A stretch of DNA of 64,000 nucleotides from Juglans regia. Taxonomy: Eukaryota; Streptophyta; Magnoliopsida; Fagales; Juglandaceae. Below, one piece after another: positions 45,565 to 56,867 of this stretch; position 1 is the first letter of the stretch; every line of letters begins with the position of its first letter. The stretch lies in NCBI RefSeq assembly GCF_001411555.2, contig NC_049909.1, forward strand, positions 12,141,686 to 12,205,685. The letters are read 5' to 3'. The translations under genes were made by a program, and so were the position numbers. Below the pieces are notes generated by a model that was not told the DNA's origin, searched no databases, and saw only the letters and a list, made by a program, of their open reading frames with translations.

Positions 45565-46616
45565 TGGGGTCCGTGGCAGGACATTTTTCTACACTACATA
45601 CTGATTTAATTTGTGTAAGCTCAATGTAATTTTTTTTTTAATTTAAATTAAAAAAAGTTCAAACTCATTATAAAAAAAATAATGCCAGGTGAATACTCTT
45701 ATCCATCTGAAGTTAAAATAAAATTAAAATTTTGTGAATAATAGTGAGATATAGTTTGTGAATAATAGTAAAATGATTTTAGTTAAGATATTTTATTTAG
45801 ATTTGATAAATGATAAATTATTTTTGATATTTTGTTTAAAAGTTTGTAAAAATTATACGATTAAGTAATAATTATATAAAAAAGTTAATAATTTGAAATT
45901 AAAAAATATTTATATTTAAATGATATTTAAGAAAAAAAATAAGATGAGATTGCTATTGAAATTGACCCTTAGTACAAATCATTTTCTTCAAATTAAATAT
46001 TGTGGTATTCATGTAATGTATGAGTATTTCGACTTGAAATATCCAACTAAAAATTATACTTGTAACATCATTAATGTAATAAAATATCAAACTAATAATT
46101 TTTGTTATAATTAAAATAACAGGTATATTAATATCTATCATGTGAATGATATTACAAGATTTTTTTTATTGACATATTCAACATTACATTTTAATTATTA
46201 ATATTTAACCTTTGTTTTAAAATTATTAGTAAATGTCATACTCAAGATGTTACAAACAGAGTCTCATCTTGCTTTGGATTGACGTGCGGTTTGGGGTGTC
46301 GTGTTATATCGTGAAATTTGGGGTTTCGTGTCCAGAGTCAGAGGTGGAAGAGTGGTTGTGTTCACACATTCGGAAATATATTGCATTCCAAAAAATATCT
46401 GATGAGTACAGATCTCAGACTCATTATAATTTTTTTAAATTTTAATATAAAATATAATAAATAATTTAATTTTTTTAAATTTTAAAATAATAATAATATT
46501 AAAAGATAATATTTTATCATCTTAATTCAACTTAATTCAACTCAGTTCAACATCCAAACGCAATATGAATATTTACGTTCGAGAATTTTTTTATTTCATT
46601 TTCTTTCTTCCTTTCT

Positions 46617-46787
46617 AATGTTAAATGCAGTCATAGATTGTATAAGTATCATATATTTTTTTAGAAAAAAAGTAGAATATATTATTAAAAAATTATGTTT
46701 TCATATAAGTTTCATCTTTACTCACTTTTTTTTTTTTCAAAAGAATATGCGGTGTTTGCGCATTTCATAACTATAAATATCATTTCT
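46617..46787. repeat. Palindromic MITE, copy 1
   Basis: It runs from AATGTTAAATGCAGTCATAG to CATAACTATAAATATCATTTCTC. It is the most diverged of three related copies that share a central ATTAAAAAATTA and complementary arms. Confidence 0.6.
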
Positions 46788-46832
46788 CTTTTTTTAATAA
46801 TGTCATTTTTTTTGTTAGATATTTTTTAATAA

Positions 46833-47013
46833 AGAGTGTTAGATACAGTCATTGAATGTACAAGCGTAACGCATTGACTTTGAAAAAGAATGAGATCTAT
46901 TGTTAAAAAATTAATTTTTTTCATATGAATATCATATTTACTCTTTTTTTTTCAATAGGAGTGTGCAACGCTTACCTACTCCATGACTGTAAATATTATT
47001 TATCTTTTTTTAT
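46833..47013. repeat. Palindromic MITE, copy 2
   Basis: It runs from GAGTGTTAGATACAGTCATT to CCATGACTGTAAATATTA. The left arm GCATTGACTTTGAAAAAGA pairs imperfectly with the right arm. It lies only about 45 bp after copy 1. Confidence 0.6.
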
Positions 47014-47990
47014 TATAAAATAAACTTAATATTATATTTAATTAGGTTAATTTATAAATTTATTTTATAATTATATATTTTATTTATTTATTTTAATAAG
47101 CAAAGGCTGTAGATTTGATACTTAGACTCCTTCAACTTTTTGACTTGAGCTTTTTTATTTTGACCTAAGTTTGTTTCTTTGTAGATAATATAGTCTATGT
47201 TTTTCAAAATTTGATGAATATTGTAGAGTAAAAATAGCGACAGAGAACGATTCAAAGTTGATAATTTAACTTTGAACGTACTTTTAAGAATTAGGAAGGG
47301 ATATACAGATAAATACATAAGCGTGACGCTTGTGATCATAACCAACTAGCAATCTTAGCTTTCGTTAATATATATTATAATTATATAATTTTATATATAG
47401 TTTTTAGGAGTCATTAATTGACTACAAAAATTTTTCCTTGAATTATTTAAAATATACTTCCAAAAAACTCATTTGTCGAGAACTTATATGTATACTCTCG
47501 AGATTAGTCGGGACTTTGTTATTGGATATCCTGTATTAATAAATAAACTATTTATAAAGTTGGAAGATATAAAATCCATCATTATATAGTATTAATTATA
47601 TCTTAATTTGTCTGTAGTTGTAGAAGAGTATTTGAGGAGTTTGCAGCTGTGGAAGAAAAATGCTGGAGTTACCAACCAAAGTGGTGATGTTGACAGAAAA
47701 CCTTAGTTTTTGAGAGATCTACAACCTGTACAAATGAGACAACCTTCTTATATAATTAACAGAAGTAGTATTATTACCAACCTAATTAATTATAATAGTA
47801 CCAATAAAAAAAATATAATAATTAGAACTATGTAATTGATGATGAGTGATGCAGACTTAATACGTACGTTTAATGGAATAATCATAAAGTAGTTTAATTA
47901 ATTTATTGTTTGATGGTAGGAGAACATTAAATTAATTATTGCTAATTAGATGAAATAGTGGGAATTGAAACCACTATAGAATAATATTAT

Positions 47991-48153
47991 GAGTAATGCT
48001 ACGTGCAATCGTGGAGTATGCAAGTATCGTGCAATCACTTTGAAAAAATGTGGGGTCTACTATTAAAAAATTAATTTTTTTTCTATGTGAGTCTTGTATT
48101 TATTTATTTTTTTCAAAGTGATTGCACACTCACGACTGTAACTATCATTTCTC
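47991..48153. repeat. Palindromic MITE, copy 3
   Basis: The left arm has GTGCAATCACTTTGAAAAAA and the right arm TTTTTTCAAAGTGATTGCAC, a perfect 20-bp complement. Outer arms GAGTAATGCTACGTGCAATC and CTGTAACTATCATTTCTC also pair in part. This is the best preserved copy. Confidence 0.75.
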
Positions 48154-49877
48154 TAATATTATATATATAGTTAGTAATTACCCATATGAATAAATAAAAC
48201 ATATATATGGATCTGTTGTGATTGTTGTTTTGTCAAAAAGCATATGAATGAATTAATGCAATCAATAATAAAACTTGGGAACCAAGATTCAATTAAAGAA
48301 AGAGTAGTACACTGAATTGGTGAGAGTCTTGGGGCTATAATGGGTTAGGTCTATCGATCGTATTGATACACCTAATTATGACACCTTGCTAGCTGCTGCA
48401 TATATGATTATTATAATTTAGAGCAAGTTATGTGAATTTTATGATGAATTTGATGCATTCCTTCCTGGCTTGCCTTTCACCTTTCTTCACCTTTTACCGA
48501 TCATTGCTGAGTATTTATTGTTCTTTTGTTTCTTGGTTACTAAGTATCTCTATCTTATGATTATTTTATTCATGAGCTATAAATTTTATAAAATGATATG
48601 AAAAATGTTATCCACTACTCATCTCTTGTTTCATTCTTATTCTATTAAAAAAAATATTAAGTATTTTTTTTTTTTAAAATTTGAATTTCAAGTGTTTTAC
48701 ATATCTTCCTTAAATTAAAACAAAGTTGTCAAAATGGTCAGAAAAAACTTGTAAGTATACCCATTGCTCTTGATTCTTTCATCCATATAAGCAAAAGCCA
48801 TTGGGAGCAGCCCAATTTTTTTAAATGAACGGGCTAGCTTGTAGATATTAACCTCGATCTAACCCAATTGGGGGGCCTTAGATATAAGTGTCGAGCACCC
48901 AAAATTAGAGTTCATGGACTGCAACTGTTCTGCAATTGGAATTCGGTCCGGGCTCTCAGCAGTAAGCTAGGGATGCAAAACCTCAATGTGTGTATGTATA
49001 TATGTATAAATATATATATAAAGAGCCTATTAAATAGAAATTTTTTATTTTAATGGAGATAAGTAATTTTCTATTAACTTTACTTTAAATCCGTCTAGGT
49101 CATCTAATTTTACTTATTTCATTGATTGCTGTAGAAGAATATTTATGAGAATAGAAAGTAATGCTTCCAGCACCAATCTCTTCGTATTTATTGCTCTCTA
49201 TCAATTTTTCTCATTTTGGAAGACCTCTCGAGCAAAAGGCGATCTGGAAATGTCGTCAAGGCAAGCCCCTGATATCTCTCCAAGGGAAAACGACGCCATT
49301 AATGGACTCTTCTTCACCAATAGAGGGCGTCAGTGGCAGACTGCAGCATCGATTTAGGGGAGAAAATGAATTGTGGAGAGTGGATGAGAAAATCGCGATA
49401 GTTGGGTTGGCTATTTCTTTCTCGACATGGGAAGCAGGTGGTCGGTGACATTTTTTTTTCCAAAAGATTGCTTCTAAAAGGTTATTCTGCCTAGTATTTC
49501 TCATTCCTTTTAATTTTTTTTTTAGGTTTTCCGTAGTTTCAAAGTTATATTTTCTTATATTTGCCCAATAAGTTAGAGATGCAAAACCTCCATATGTGTG
49601 TGTATATATATATAAAATTCCAAGTTGCAAATAGCATAAACTAGTAAACTACCTCTGAACATGACAATTGGATATGGAACAATATGCTTTAACTGCAATT
49701 CAATCGAAATCAATAACAAAATGGCACCAAAATGCAGGCTTTGGGATTTATATCGAAATCATTGCAGCTCAGTACTAGAGCAGTGACTTCACTGTAGCCG
49801 TGTCTGTTCCTGCGCTTAACATTTTCCCATGAACATAATTGAATCATGCTTAATTACATTGTCAAATTCTTCGAGGC

Positions 49878-50067
49878 TCCGTTTGGATATTAAGAGTAAT
49901 TTAAATTATTTATAAATAATATTAAAATTATTATTTATAAATAATATTAAAATAATTTATAAATAATAATAAATAGTTTACAAATAGTGATAAACTATTT
50001 AAAAATAATAGTGAAATTGTGAATAATAGTAAAGTGAGAACAATTATGTTTCCAAACATACGCTAAA
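49878..50067. repeat. Tourist-like MITE
   Basis: It starts CTCCGTTTGGATATTAAG and ends TTCCAAACATACGCTAAA, inverted GTTTGGA-type termini around an AT-rich interior with TTTATAAATAATA repeats. Confidence 0.6.
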
Positions 50068-50140
50068 TCAGCTTTCGTTGAATTCTTAAGAAACTAATTT
50101 AGGAAGCATGGCTTTCGATGATGATCTCTGCATAGTTTAA

Positions 50141-51875
50141 GGGCATGCTTGGATTCTTAACGAATCTCATGATATTTTGAATAATAATGAAATAGTTTGA
50201 ATGAAAACGTTTTATTGGATTTTAATAAATAAGAAAGAAAATTTGAATAAAAATATTTTTTAAAGTAAGTATTGTACTAAAGTTTGTGAAAATAAATAGA
50301 TAAAATTAAAAAAATTATTTAAATATAATTTTTTTATAAATTATTTTAGTTTTGACGTTTCTAAAAGTTGTATCGAAATTCTTGAAAATTATATTAATTT
50401 TTTTGTTTGAGGAATGATTAAGTAATGATGAGATAAAAAGTTTAAAATTTAAAATAACAATTCTTCTACAGACAATCTATGTATGTAACCACCGTGCAGT
50501 CGGCTGATGTGGCTGACTGCCACATTACTTTTATTATAAAAAGAAGTAAAACAAAGGAAATAAGAAAATAGAAAAATTGGAATCTTCTGAACGGTGCTTC
50601 TATGACATTTTTGCTCTTGCTTTTTCTTCGATTCATCACAAACAAGGGAGACGACGGCATAGACAGATAGCTTTCGGAAGAAATTGAAGCATTTGAGATC
50701 AGTAGACGATATTACCTTCAACTCTATTCAACCAAAATCCATATATGATATCTATGGGTCTGTATTGATTCTATATTCTCTCGGTCTGACTACTAATTTT
50801 CACCGGACAAAATTGATGATGAAAAGTCTCCTTTCGGATTGGGCATTGCAAACAACAATGCAGATGCTAGAAACAAATTGGGGTAACCAGAAGCGTGGGT
50901 AGCTCAAACCAGAAGGCATTCATTCCAATATATATAGTATGCATAATAGTAATATGAGGTTGAAGCAAAGTTATCACCTTCTAGGTAAGAAGTTATGAAC
51001 TATATATACAACAATTCCAAACAATCGGCCCAGAGAAATGCTGGTTAAGCAAACAATGAATAGGGAATTTTTTTGTAGGAAATAGATAATTTTGCATATA
51101 AAACCTAAATATAGAGATGAATATAAACACCAAGACCATAAAGAAAAATCAAACTCCATTTCTCCCATTTTCATTCATTAATCCATTCCTTTGTCTGATG
51201 TAGATAGCCATATTTCTATCTTCCACAAGTCAAGAATTTAAAATACAAAAAATAAATAAAGATAAATCTGGAAATGGGAAGAGGGATGGGGATTAAATAT
51301 CACCTAGTCTAAAGATGACCAATGGACCTTTGTATACTTATTGAAACTATCGTGTAAAAAATTATTTTCTAAAGTCCTGGAAATGTTGAATCTTTTTTCT
51401 TTCTTTGCATGATAAAAAAAAAAAAAAAAAATCAATCATATGCTGCTAAAAGAGCTCAAAAACAACAGTTAGCCCTTCTGCAATAACAATTCCTACATCC
51501 CTTGCCTCTGTATCTCGAATCACCTTTGCTGTATTCTTTTCCTGAAAGTTTTTAATTATGATTTTCATCTACTGCAGGCGTAAAAGTTTTAATTTCTAAA
51601 GAAAGAGTAGTGGGTTTAGGAACAGGAGAAAGAAATGGGGAAAATTGAGGGGAACATAAGTCTGGGCTGCTCGAAACGGGGCGTCGTGTTTTGTCTATTT
51701 TGATTGAAACGGTTCATTTCATTTTTGTCTATGCGGGCACCGACTACGCAGCGGTTCCCCCAGCTGACTGCAATAAGAATTTCTCTTAAAATAAAGAGTA
51801 TTTTGTGTTTGAGTTATATTTGGGAATGAAGTTACAAGAAATTTTGAGAATGTTTGGCATTATCCAAACATGCCC
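50141..51875. mobile_element. Putative 1.7-kb element with GGGCATG termini
   Basis: The left end GGGCATGCTTGGAT (50141) and right end ATCCAAACATGCCC (ending 51875) are inverted repeats with one mismatch, and TAA flanks both sides. The first 320 bp resemble the Tourist-like MITEs. The centre (50460-51790) is different, more complex DNA with no recognised protein and may be a second element or captured sequence. Confidence 0.5.
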
Positions 51876-53017
51876 TAAAGCATGGATCAGCACAAATTTG
51901 CTCGTAAAATAGACATTGAGCATGTGCCAATGCGGTCACTGGGTGGAAAGTTGTGACCAAATCTCAGATTTGGAACCAAAAGAGATCAATTGCAGACTGA
52001 AATGCTCTTACGAAAAGCACAAATGAAGATTGAAGAGGACTCAAAACCTTACCAAAATTGATATTGAACCCCAGAAAATTATTGACCACAACTGACCAAA
52101 TCAGATGATTACAACAGAAAAGGGTCACCATTATTTAAAAAACTAACAACTCAGATTGATACTACACCATCTAGCCCCTCCAGCATCTGCTGCATCCCTC
52201 CCCATCTGTTTCCTTTAGAAGTAGCTAGTACAGGCCAAAACCATCCGCGTTGTAGTTCTTGACAGAAATTGAAAACTAAACTTCTAATTCTCCAAACAAA
52301 AGCAAATTACCATTTGTAGTCCGCTCCATCCTCACATCATTCTGACATGCCTTTTATGTAAGGCTATTTGGTGCCCCACCTTTCTGGAGAAACAAAACAT
52401 TCAAATCTCATTCTCATAACATCCCCTTATACAAGGCAAAATATTAAATGTAAACATCAAACTGAAAAACTGGAAAAGATACTAGTAACTAGAAATAGTT
52501 TGGGGTTGAATTAAAGAAACCCTTGCACCGGCGTGCACACTACATAGTTCATGGGATCTTATGAACTAACTGCAAGAATAAAGAGTAGGGAAATGCTGTG
52601 TCCCAAAGTCTCCCGACATAGTTTTATTTTTATTTTTTATTTCTTACTTAGTGATTAATAAAGTATTTTTTAGTGATGTTGTAATTTTTTTTTAAGATGT
52701 TTAAGATTATTAAAAAAATGTAGAAAAAAATGCATAAAAAAAACAAGATGAATTACACTAATCGGGACCCAAAATCGATGGCTGTAGTGCCACCTTGAAG
52801 AATAACCATGATCGAGTTCCTTATTCTCGACAATTTCTACTAGAAGATCGGCACAAGGGAAGATGGCCAACAAGAATAAAGGAGATTATAATGGAGAAAA
52901 GGTTACCCTCCACCTTCATTATTCCCCAATCAAACAGCTTTCATTCCACTGACACACCCCACTATATAGCCCAGAAAAACATCCCACTTCATCCGACCAT
53001 AGAGAATTTGCTACCGA
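51876..53017. other. Intergenic DNA
   Basis: No gene is recognised. The small frames on both strands at 52670-53028 have no family resemblance that I can see. Confidence 0.55.
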
Positions 53018-53525
53018 CAGGTGCTTGATGAAATCTATTTTAGCAAAGATTCTATGTTCCCTTACGCTACCATCAACCATGTCAAATCAAGTTGAACACC
53101 TTGCAGTTTCGAGTAGATTCTTCTAGAGAGACGTATTATAATTCATGGAATTTATCTTTGCAGCTTTTGGGTCACCGTGTTAAAAACAGGTGCTTGATGA
53201 AATCTATTTCAGCAAAGATTCTATGTTCCCTTACGCTACCATCAACCATGTCAAATCAAGTTGAACACCTTGCAGTTTCGAGTAGATTCTTCTAGAGAGA
53301 CGTATTATAATTCATGGAATTTATCTTTGCAGCTTTTGGGTCCCCGTGTTAAAAACAGGTGCTTGATGAAATCTATTTCAGCAAAGATTCTATGTTCCCT
53401 TACGCTACCATCAACCATGTCAAATCAAGTTGAACACCTTGCAGTTTCGAGTAGATTCTTCTAGAGAGACGTATTATAATTCATGGAATTTATCTTTGCA
53501 GCTTTTGGGTCCCCGTGTTAATAAC
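53018..53525. repeat. Three 169-bp tandem repeats
   Basis: The block CAGGTGCTTGATGAAATCTA starts at 53019, 53188 and 53357, giving an exact 169-bp period. The copies differ at only a few bases: TTTT versus TTTC near the start, and GGTCACCG versus GGTCCCCG near the end of unit 1. The third copy ends GTTAATAACA where the others continue GTTAAAAACAGG. The two identical 67-aa frames inside are produced by the repeat and have no recognised domain. Confidence 0.95.
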
Positions 53526-53772
53526 AAACATGTATATCCCAAAAGTAGCAACTTATACTGCACAAGTCACAAAGATAAAAGGGATTCCTGCTGATGGATG
53601 GAGCTTATAAATAAAAGATTAAGATTTTTATTCGTGTGCCACTTCCCAGATCGCTGCATGCAGCAAACTGTTCAACAACAGAGAAATTTCTAAATTCAAA
53701 GAGAGGTAGTCACATTGTACATCATACAAGTTCAAACAATTAGATGCCCAATATTTTGACATTATTAGACCC

Positions 53773-55257
53773 TCAAAAAAACCAATGTAATGACAGAAGC
53801 GGTACCTCGGCTCTGTATGACTTGATGACCGAAGTCAGCAACTCATCTCCTGCTTTGTGTCTCAATATTTGTATGAATTCATTTCGTGATATCTTCTTTT
53901 CCTGGAGACGGCAAAAGTTCAAGAAAATGAACCATATGAAATTAATGGATTATTCTGATAGAGAGAAAAAAAAGGGTTGTTCGTGGCCTCTGAAGTGCAA
54001 CTCCAAGTACCTTGAATTCTTCATGATACTTGCTGAGCAATGAGACGGTGTGCGGAGGTAAGAACTTGGGAAGCTCTGAAATTAGAATTGTAAATGGCAT
54101 CCATGTTGAAGTAGGAATATTCGGTGGCTTCGGCATCCTTGCAAACCCTATACAGTTGACTTCGGATTAATCAGCAAAACACCCCCAGCACCGACTACTG
54201 TATTCATTAAAAAACGCCCTGAAACCTCAACACACGCATACACATACAAAGGCCAATTTCTCACCTGCCAAGCAAGATGGAGCTCTGAAACTTACAATAA
54301 ACTCGGGCAAAATATGAGTGTTCATGCTGGTACTCCACACAATATACTTCCCAGGGGCGGAAAGATTGTCCACGCCTGAATCAAATTCTTCAGAACTCGG
54401 GTGACACTGCTCGGAACCGATCTGCACAAGCTCTGTCTTCCCCAATATAACACGACTCAGCAAAAGATATCGCAGACCGTCCTCGTCAACAACCGAGTTG
54501 CATGCACTGTAGGAAACGAATATAAGTATTTGTTGACAAAATCATACAATTCCTTTTATCAAACACAAAGCAATCTCTTTTTATCAATCACATCGAGGAA
54601 AAAATATACTATAAGAAACTGAGATAAACACAAGCTAGCTTACCTTTCCAGAGGTGAATCAACTGGTGAAAGACAAACGCCGCCCCCAAACGATCCTTTG
54701 TTCCGAGAAACGCCACAATGACAAAAACCATGTGAAACAATATGGGCTATCTCATCCTTGGAAGCGCCATACCAGGCATACTTGATATTCGCATTGCCAG
54801 GTCCCAACTTCTCTTCCATTGCCTGCGAGTAAATCCGAAACGAACTCGATATCGCTTGTCCCCTCACACCACCAAAACCGTTTCTATCAATGCCGACAAC
54901 CGTTACATGCACGCCACGCGAAGAGAAACCCAACACGACTCTCCTCTTGATACCGTCGTAAACTCTCTCTCCTTCAACCAGCCTAACCAACCCGTCTTCG
55001 AACACCGGGGAATGCTTAGAAATGGCAGCAGAAACGCCGCTTTCGCAACTGGAGAGCGATCCTTCTTGATCACTAATGGTCTTTGAATCCGAATCTTCCA
55101 TTCCCGTTTGCCCAACTTGCTCGTCCAGTTCTTGTTCAGACGATGTGTTATTAGGCTTTGAAGTCGCAGACCCAAGAGGCGAGGGATTCCCGTTTCCGAT
55201 CTGAGAGGGCGATGACCGACATTGATCTCCATTAATGTTCTCCATATACCTTAGCAA
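53773..55257 (-). CDS. SRO-type protein: inactive PARP-like domain plus RST domain
   Basis: Plant SRO proteins, relatives of RCD1, bind transcription factors and shape stress and redox responses. Coding exons on the minus strand are 55257-54644, 54506-54265, 54147-54011 and 53901-53773, giving 373 aa. If the second Met (MENINGDQC) is the true start, the protein is 369 aa. After a Ser-rich N-terminus, the PARP-like region (about 92-288) has RRVVLGFSSRGVHVTVVGID, YAWYGASKDEIAHIVSHGF, SSVVDEDG-like NSVVDEDGLRYLLLSRVILG and KYIVWSTSMNTHILPEFIVS. The RST domain (about 300-365) has WMPFTILISELPKFLPPHTV, LLSKYHEEFK and EKKISRNEFIQILRHKAGDE. There is no WWE domain, so it belongs to the short SRO2/3/5-like class. 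Catalysis is not expected in this class. Confidence 0.92.
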
Positions 55258-55830
55258 AACAACAGCAACTTATAACCGTCGAGGGAAATGATAAGAGCAA
55301 ATTTACAATGTAACCGCCAAGAAAACCAGCCTAAATCCTAAACACAGAAATTCACGGAAAGACACAAAAAATTCTAAACAAAAAAAATGGTCGAGAATGA
55401 GAGAGCATGCAAGAACAGCTTGGATATCGAACCCGAAAAATTCCAATTCTACTGAAAAAAGAAACAGCAAAGGAATTAATGATAGATGAATACAGAGCGC
55501 CAAACAGAAAACAAAAAGAAAACCAAGAACCGACTCAAAAAAAAAAAAATATATATATATATATATAATAATAATAATTAAAAAAGCTTATTATCAAATC
55601 CTAAATAAAGAACAACTTAAAGACTCTGATTTCAATAGAATTTGAAGAATCAGAGTTTGGAAATTATAATTTGGCCCAAACGGCAAACAAACCCAGAAAA
55701 TGCATGTATTAAAGCTTTCTGGTCATAGAAAGATTGAATGGGAAGACAACATACTTGGTGAACAAGTATGTGCATAGAGAGGGAATGCCTATATGTATTA
55801 TTGGCAGAATAATTGACTGGAGAAATGGTG
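55258..55830 (-). promoter_or_regulatory. 5' leader region of the SRO gene
   Basis: This lies between the start codon and the TATA box at 55831. The length suggests a long leader or a 5' UTR intron. A run of A with (TA) repeats is at 55540-55567. No upstream coding exon is visible. Confidence 0.5.
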
Positions 55831-55838
55831 TTTTTATA
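55831..55838 (-). promoter_or_regulatory. TATA box of the SRO gene
   Basis: The minus strand reads TATAAAAA within CCTATAAAAACACC, a strong plant TATA context. Confidence 0.6.
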
Positions 55839-56685
55839 GGGCTATAAACGTTTGTGGCATGTGCAGTAGAGTTTGGCATGTCTAAGAAATTAAAGTAATA
55901 AATGATTCAACATTAATGGATAAAATTATTAGGTATTTTCGAAATACAGATTACCTAAATATATATTTGATGTTTCAATATTAACGTACATGACATAGTG
56001 ATACGACCTATTATAAACGTAAGAAAAAATAGACACAACTTCTTACTATTTAAACAACCTCTACATATCATATTTTTTTTTTAATTTTTATTATTTTTTT
56101 CTTTTATCAAATATTTAATATATGAATAATGAATAAAAGAATTGAATTAGTTTAAAAATAATAAACTCAAAATTTTTTTTAAAAAATATTAAAAATTTTA
56201 AAAAATATGGTGTGTGAAGGTTGGGGAGATTGTGTAGCATTGCTCATTTCTGTCATGATTTAAAAATTAAAAAAATTAAGTTTTAAGAAGAGTTTTATAG
56301 TATAAATGAAGTATTTAATAGTATATAGTAATGAATTTATATACCCATTTTGTTTCCATTTTAAACCCTTAAATTGGACCCAAAACTCTGACCGCTAATC
56401 CGTGTGGCTCTAACTGTTTTGCGAGAGAGAGCCTGTCGTTTTTGTTTTCCATTCGGAGGCGGTTAAAGTGTTTTCCATTCGTCTTTTACGAAACCAACGA
56501 GAATTTGTTTGTTTCATGGGAAAATGTTTGAGGGAATGGATATGTACCCGCGATGTTATCCTGTTTAAAGAAAATTATAAGATGAATTATGGATTACAGT
56601 GTTACGCGGTAGTTCCATTTTATTACAAAATATCATGTTATTCAAAATTTTTATATAAATATTTTAAAACATGACATTTTTTTTT
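55839..56685. other. Intergenic DNA upstream of the SRO gene
   Basis: AT-rich; no gene seen. It should include the distal SRO promoter. Confidence 0.5.
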
Positions 56686-56867
56686 TGTAAAACCCCATAT
56701 GTCATATGATAAGAATAATGGTAGGTAGTGTATAGAATCTCATATTACTGATAAAATAGAATTAAGTTATTACTCTTTATGAAGTTCTAATGAGATTCCA
56801 ATTATATCATTGACTTGTCCTTCTAGAATATACATTATATAGTTTGAATTTTTTATTAGAGCGTTAC
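56686..56867 (+). mobile_element. Solo TRIM LTR
   Basis: It runs from TGTAAAACCCCATATG to GAGCGTTACA. It matches the minus-strand LTR of the TRIM in PEX14 in order: CATATGATAAG, GGTAGGTAGTG, TTACTCTTTATGAAGTTC, AATGAGATTCCAATTATATC, ATTGACTTGTCCTTCTAGA and GAGCGTTACA. No second LTR lies nearby, so it is probably a recombined solo LTR. It is clearly older than the PEX14 copy. Confidence 0.8.

Larger units (their letters stand above)
45565..49877. other. MITE-rich intergenic DNA
   Basis: No gene is supported. Tourist-like pieces lie at about 45700-45900 and 46405-46565, the latter ending AACATCCAAACGCAATA. A palindromic MITE family has three copies, listed separately. A block TAAGCTAGGGATGCAAAACC (48962) recurs as TAAGTTAGAGATGCAAAACC (49568), each followed by a TGTGTGTATATAT run, which suggests an old flanking duplication. 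Open frames at 49145-49630 overlap on both strands and are probably chance. Confidence 0.55.

Noticed and set aside
53092..53464. Two identical 67-codon frames that could suggest a duplicated small gene
   Set aside because: They are generated by the 169-bp tandem repeat; the period is not a multiple of three and no start context or domain supports coding.
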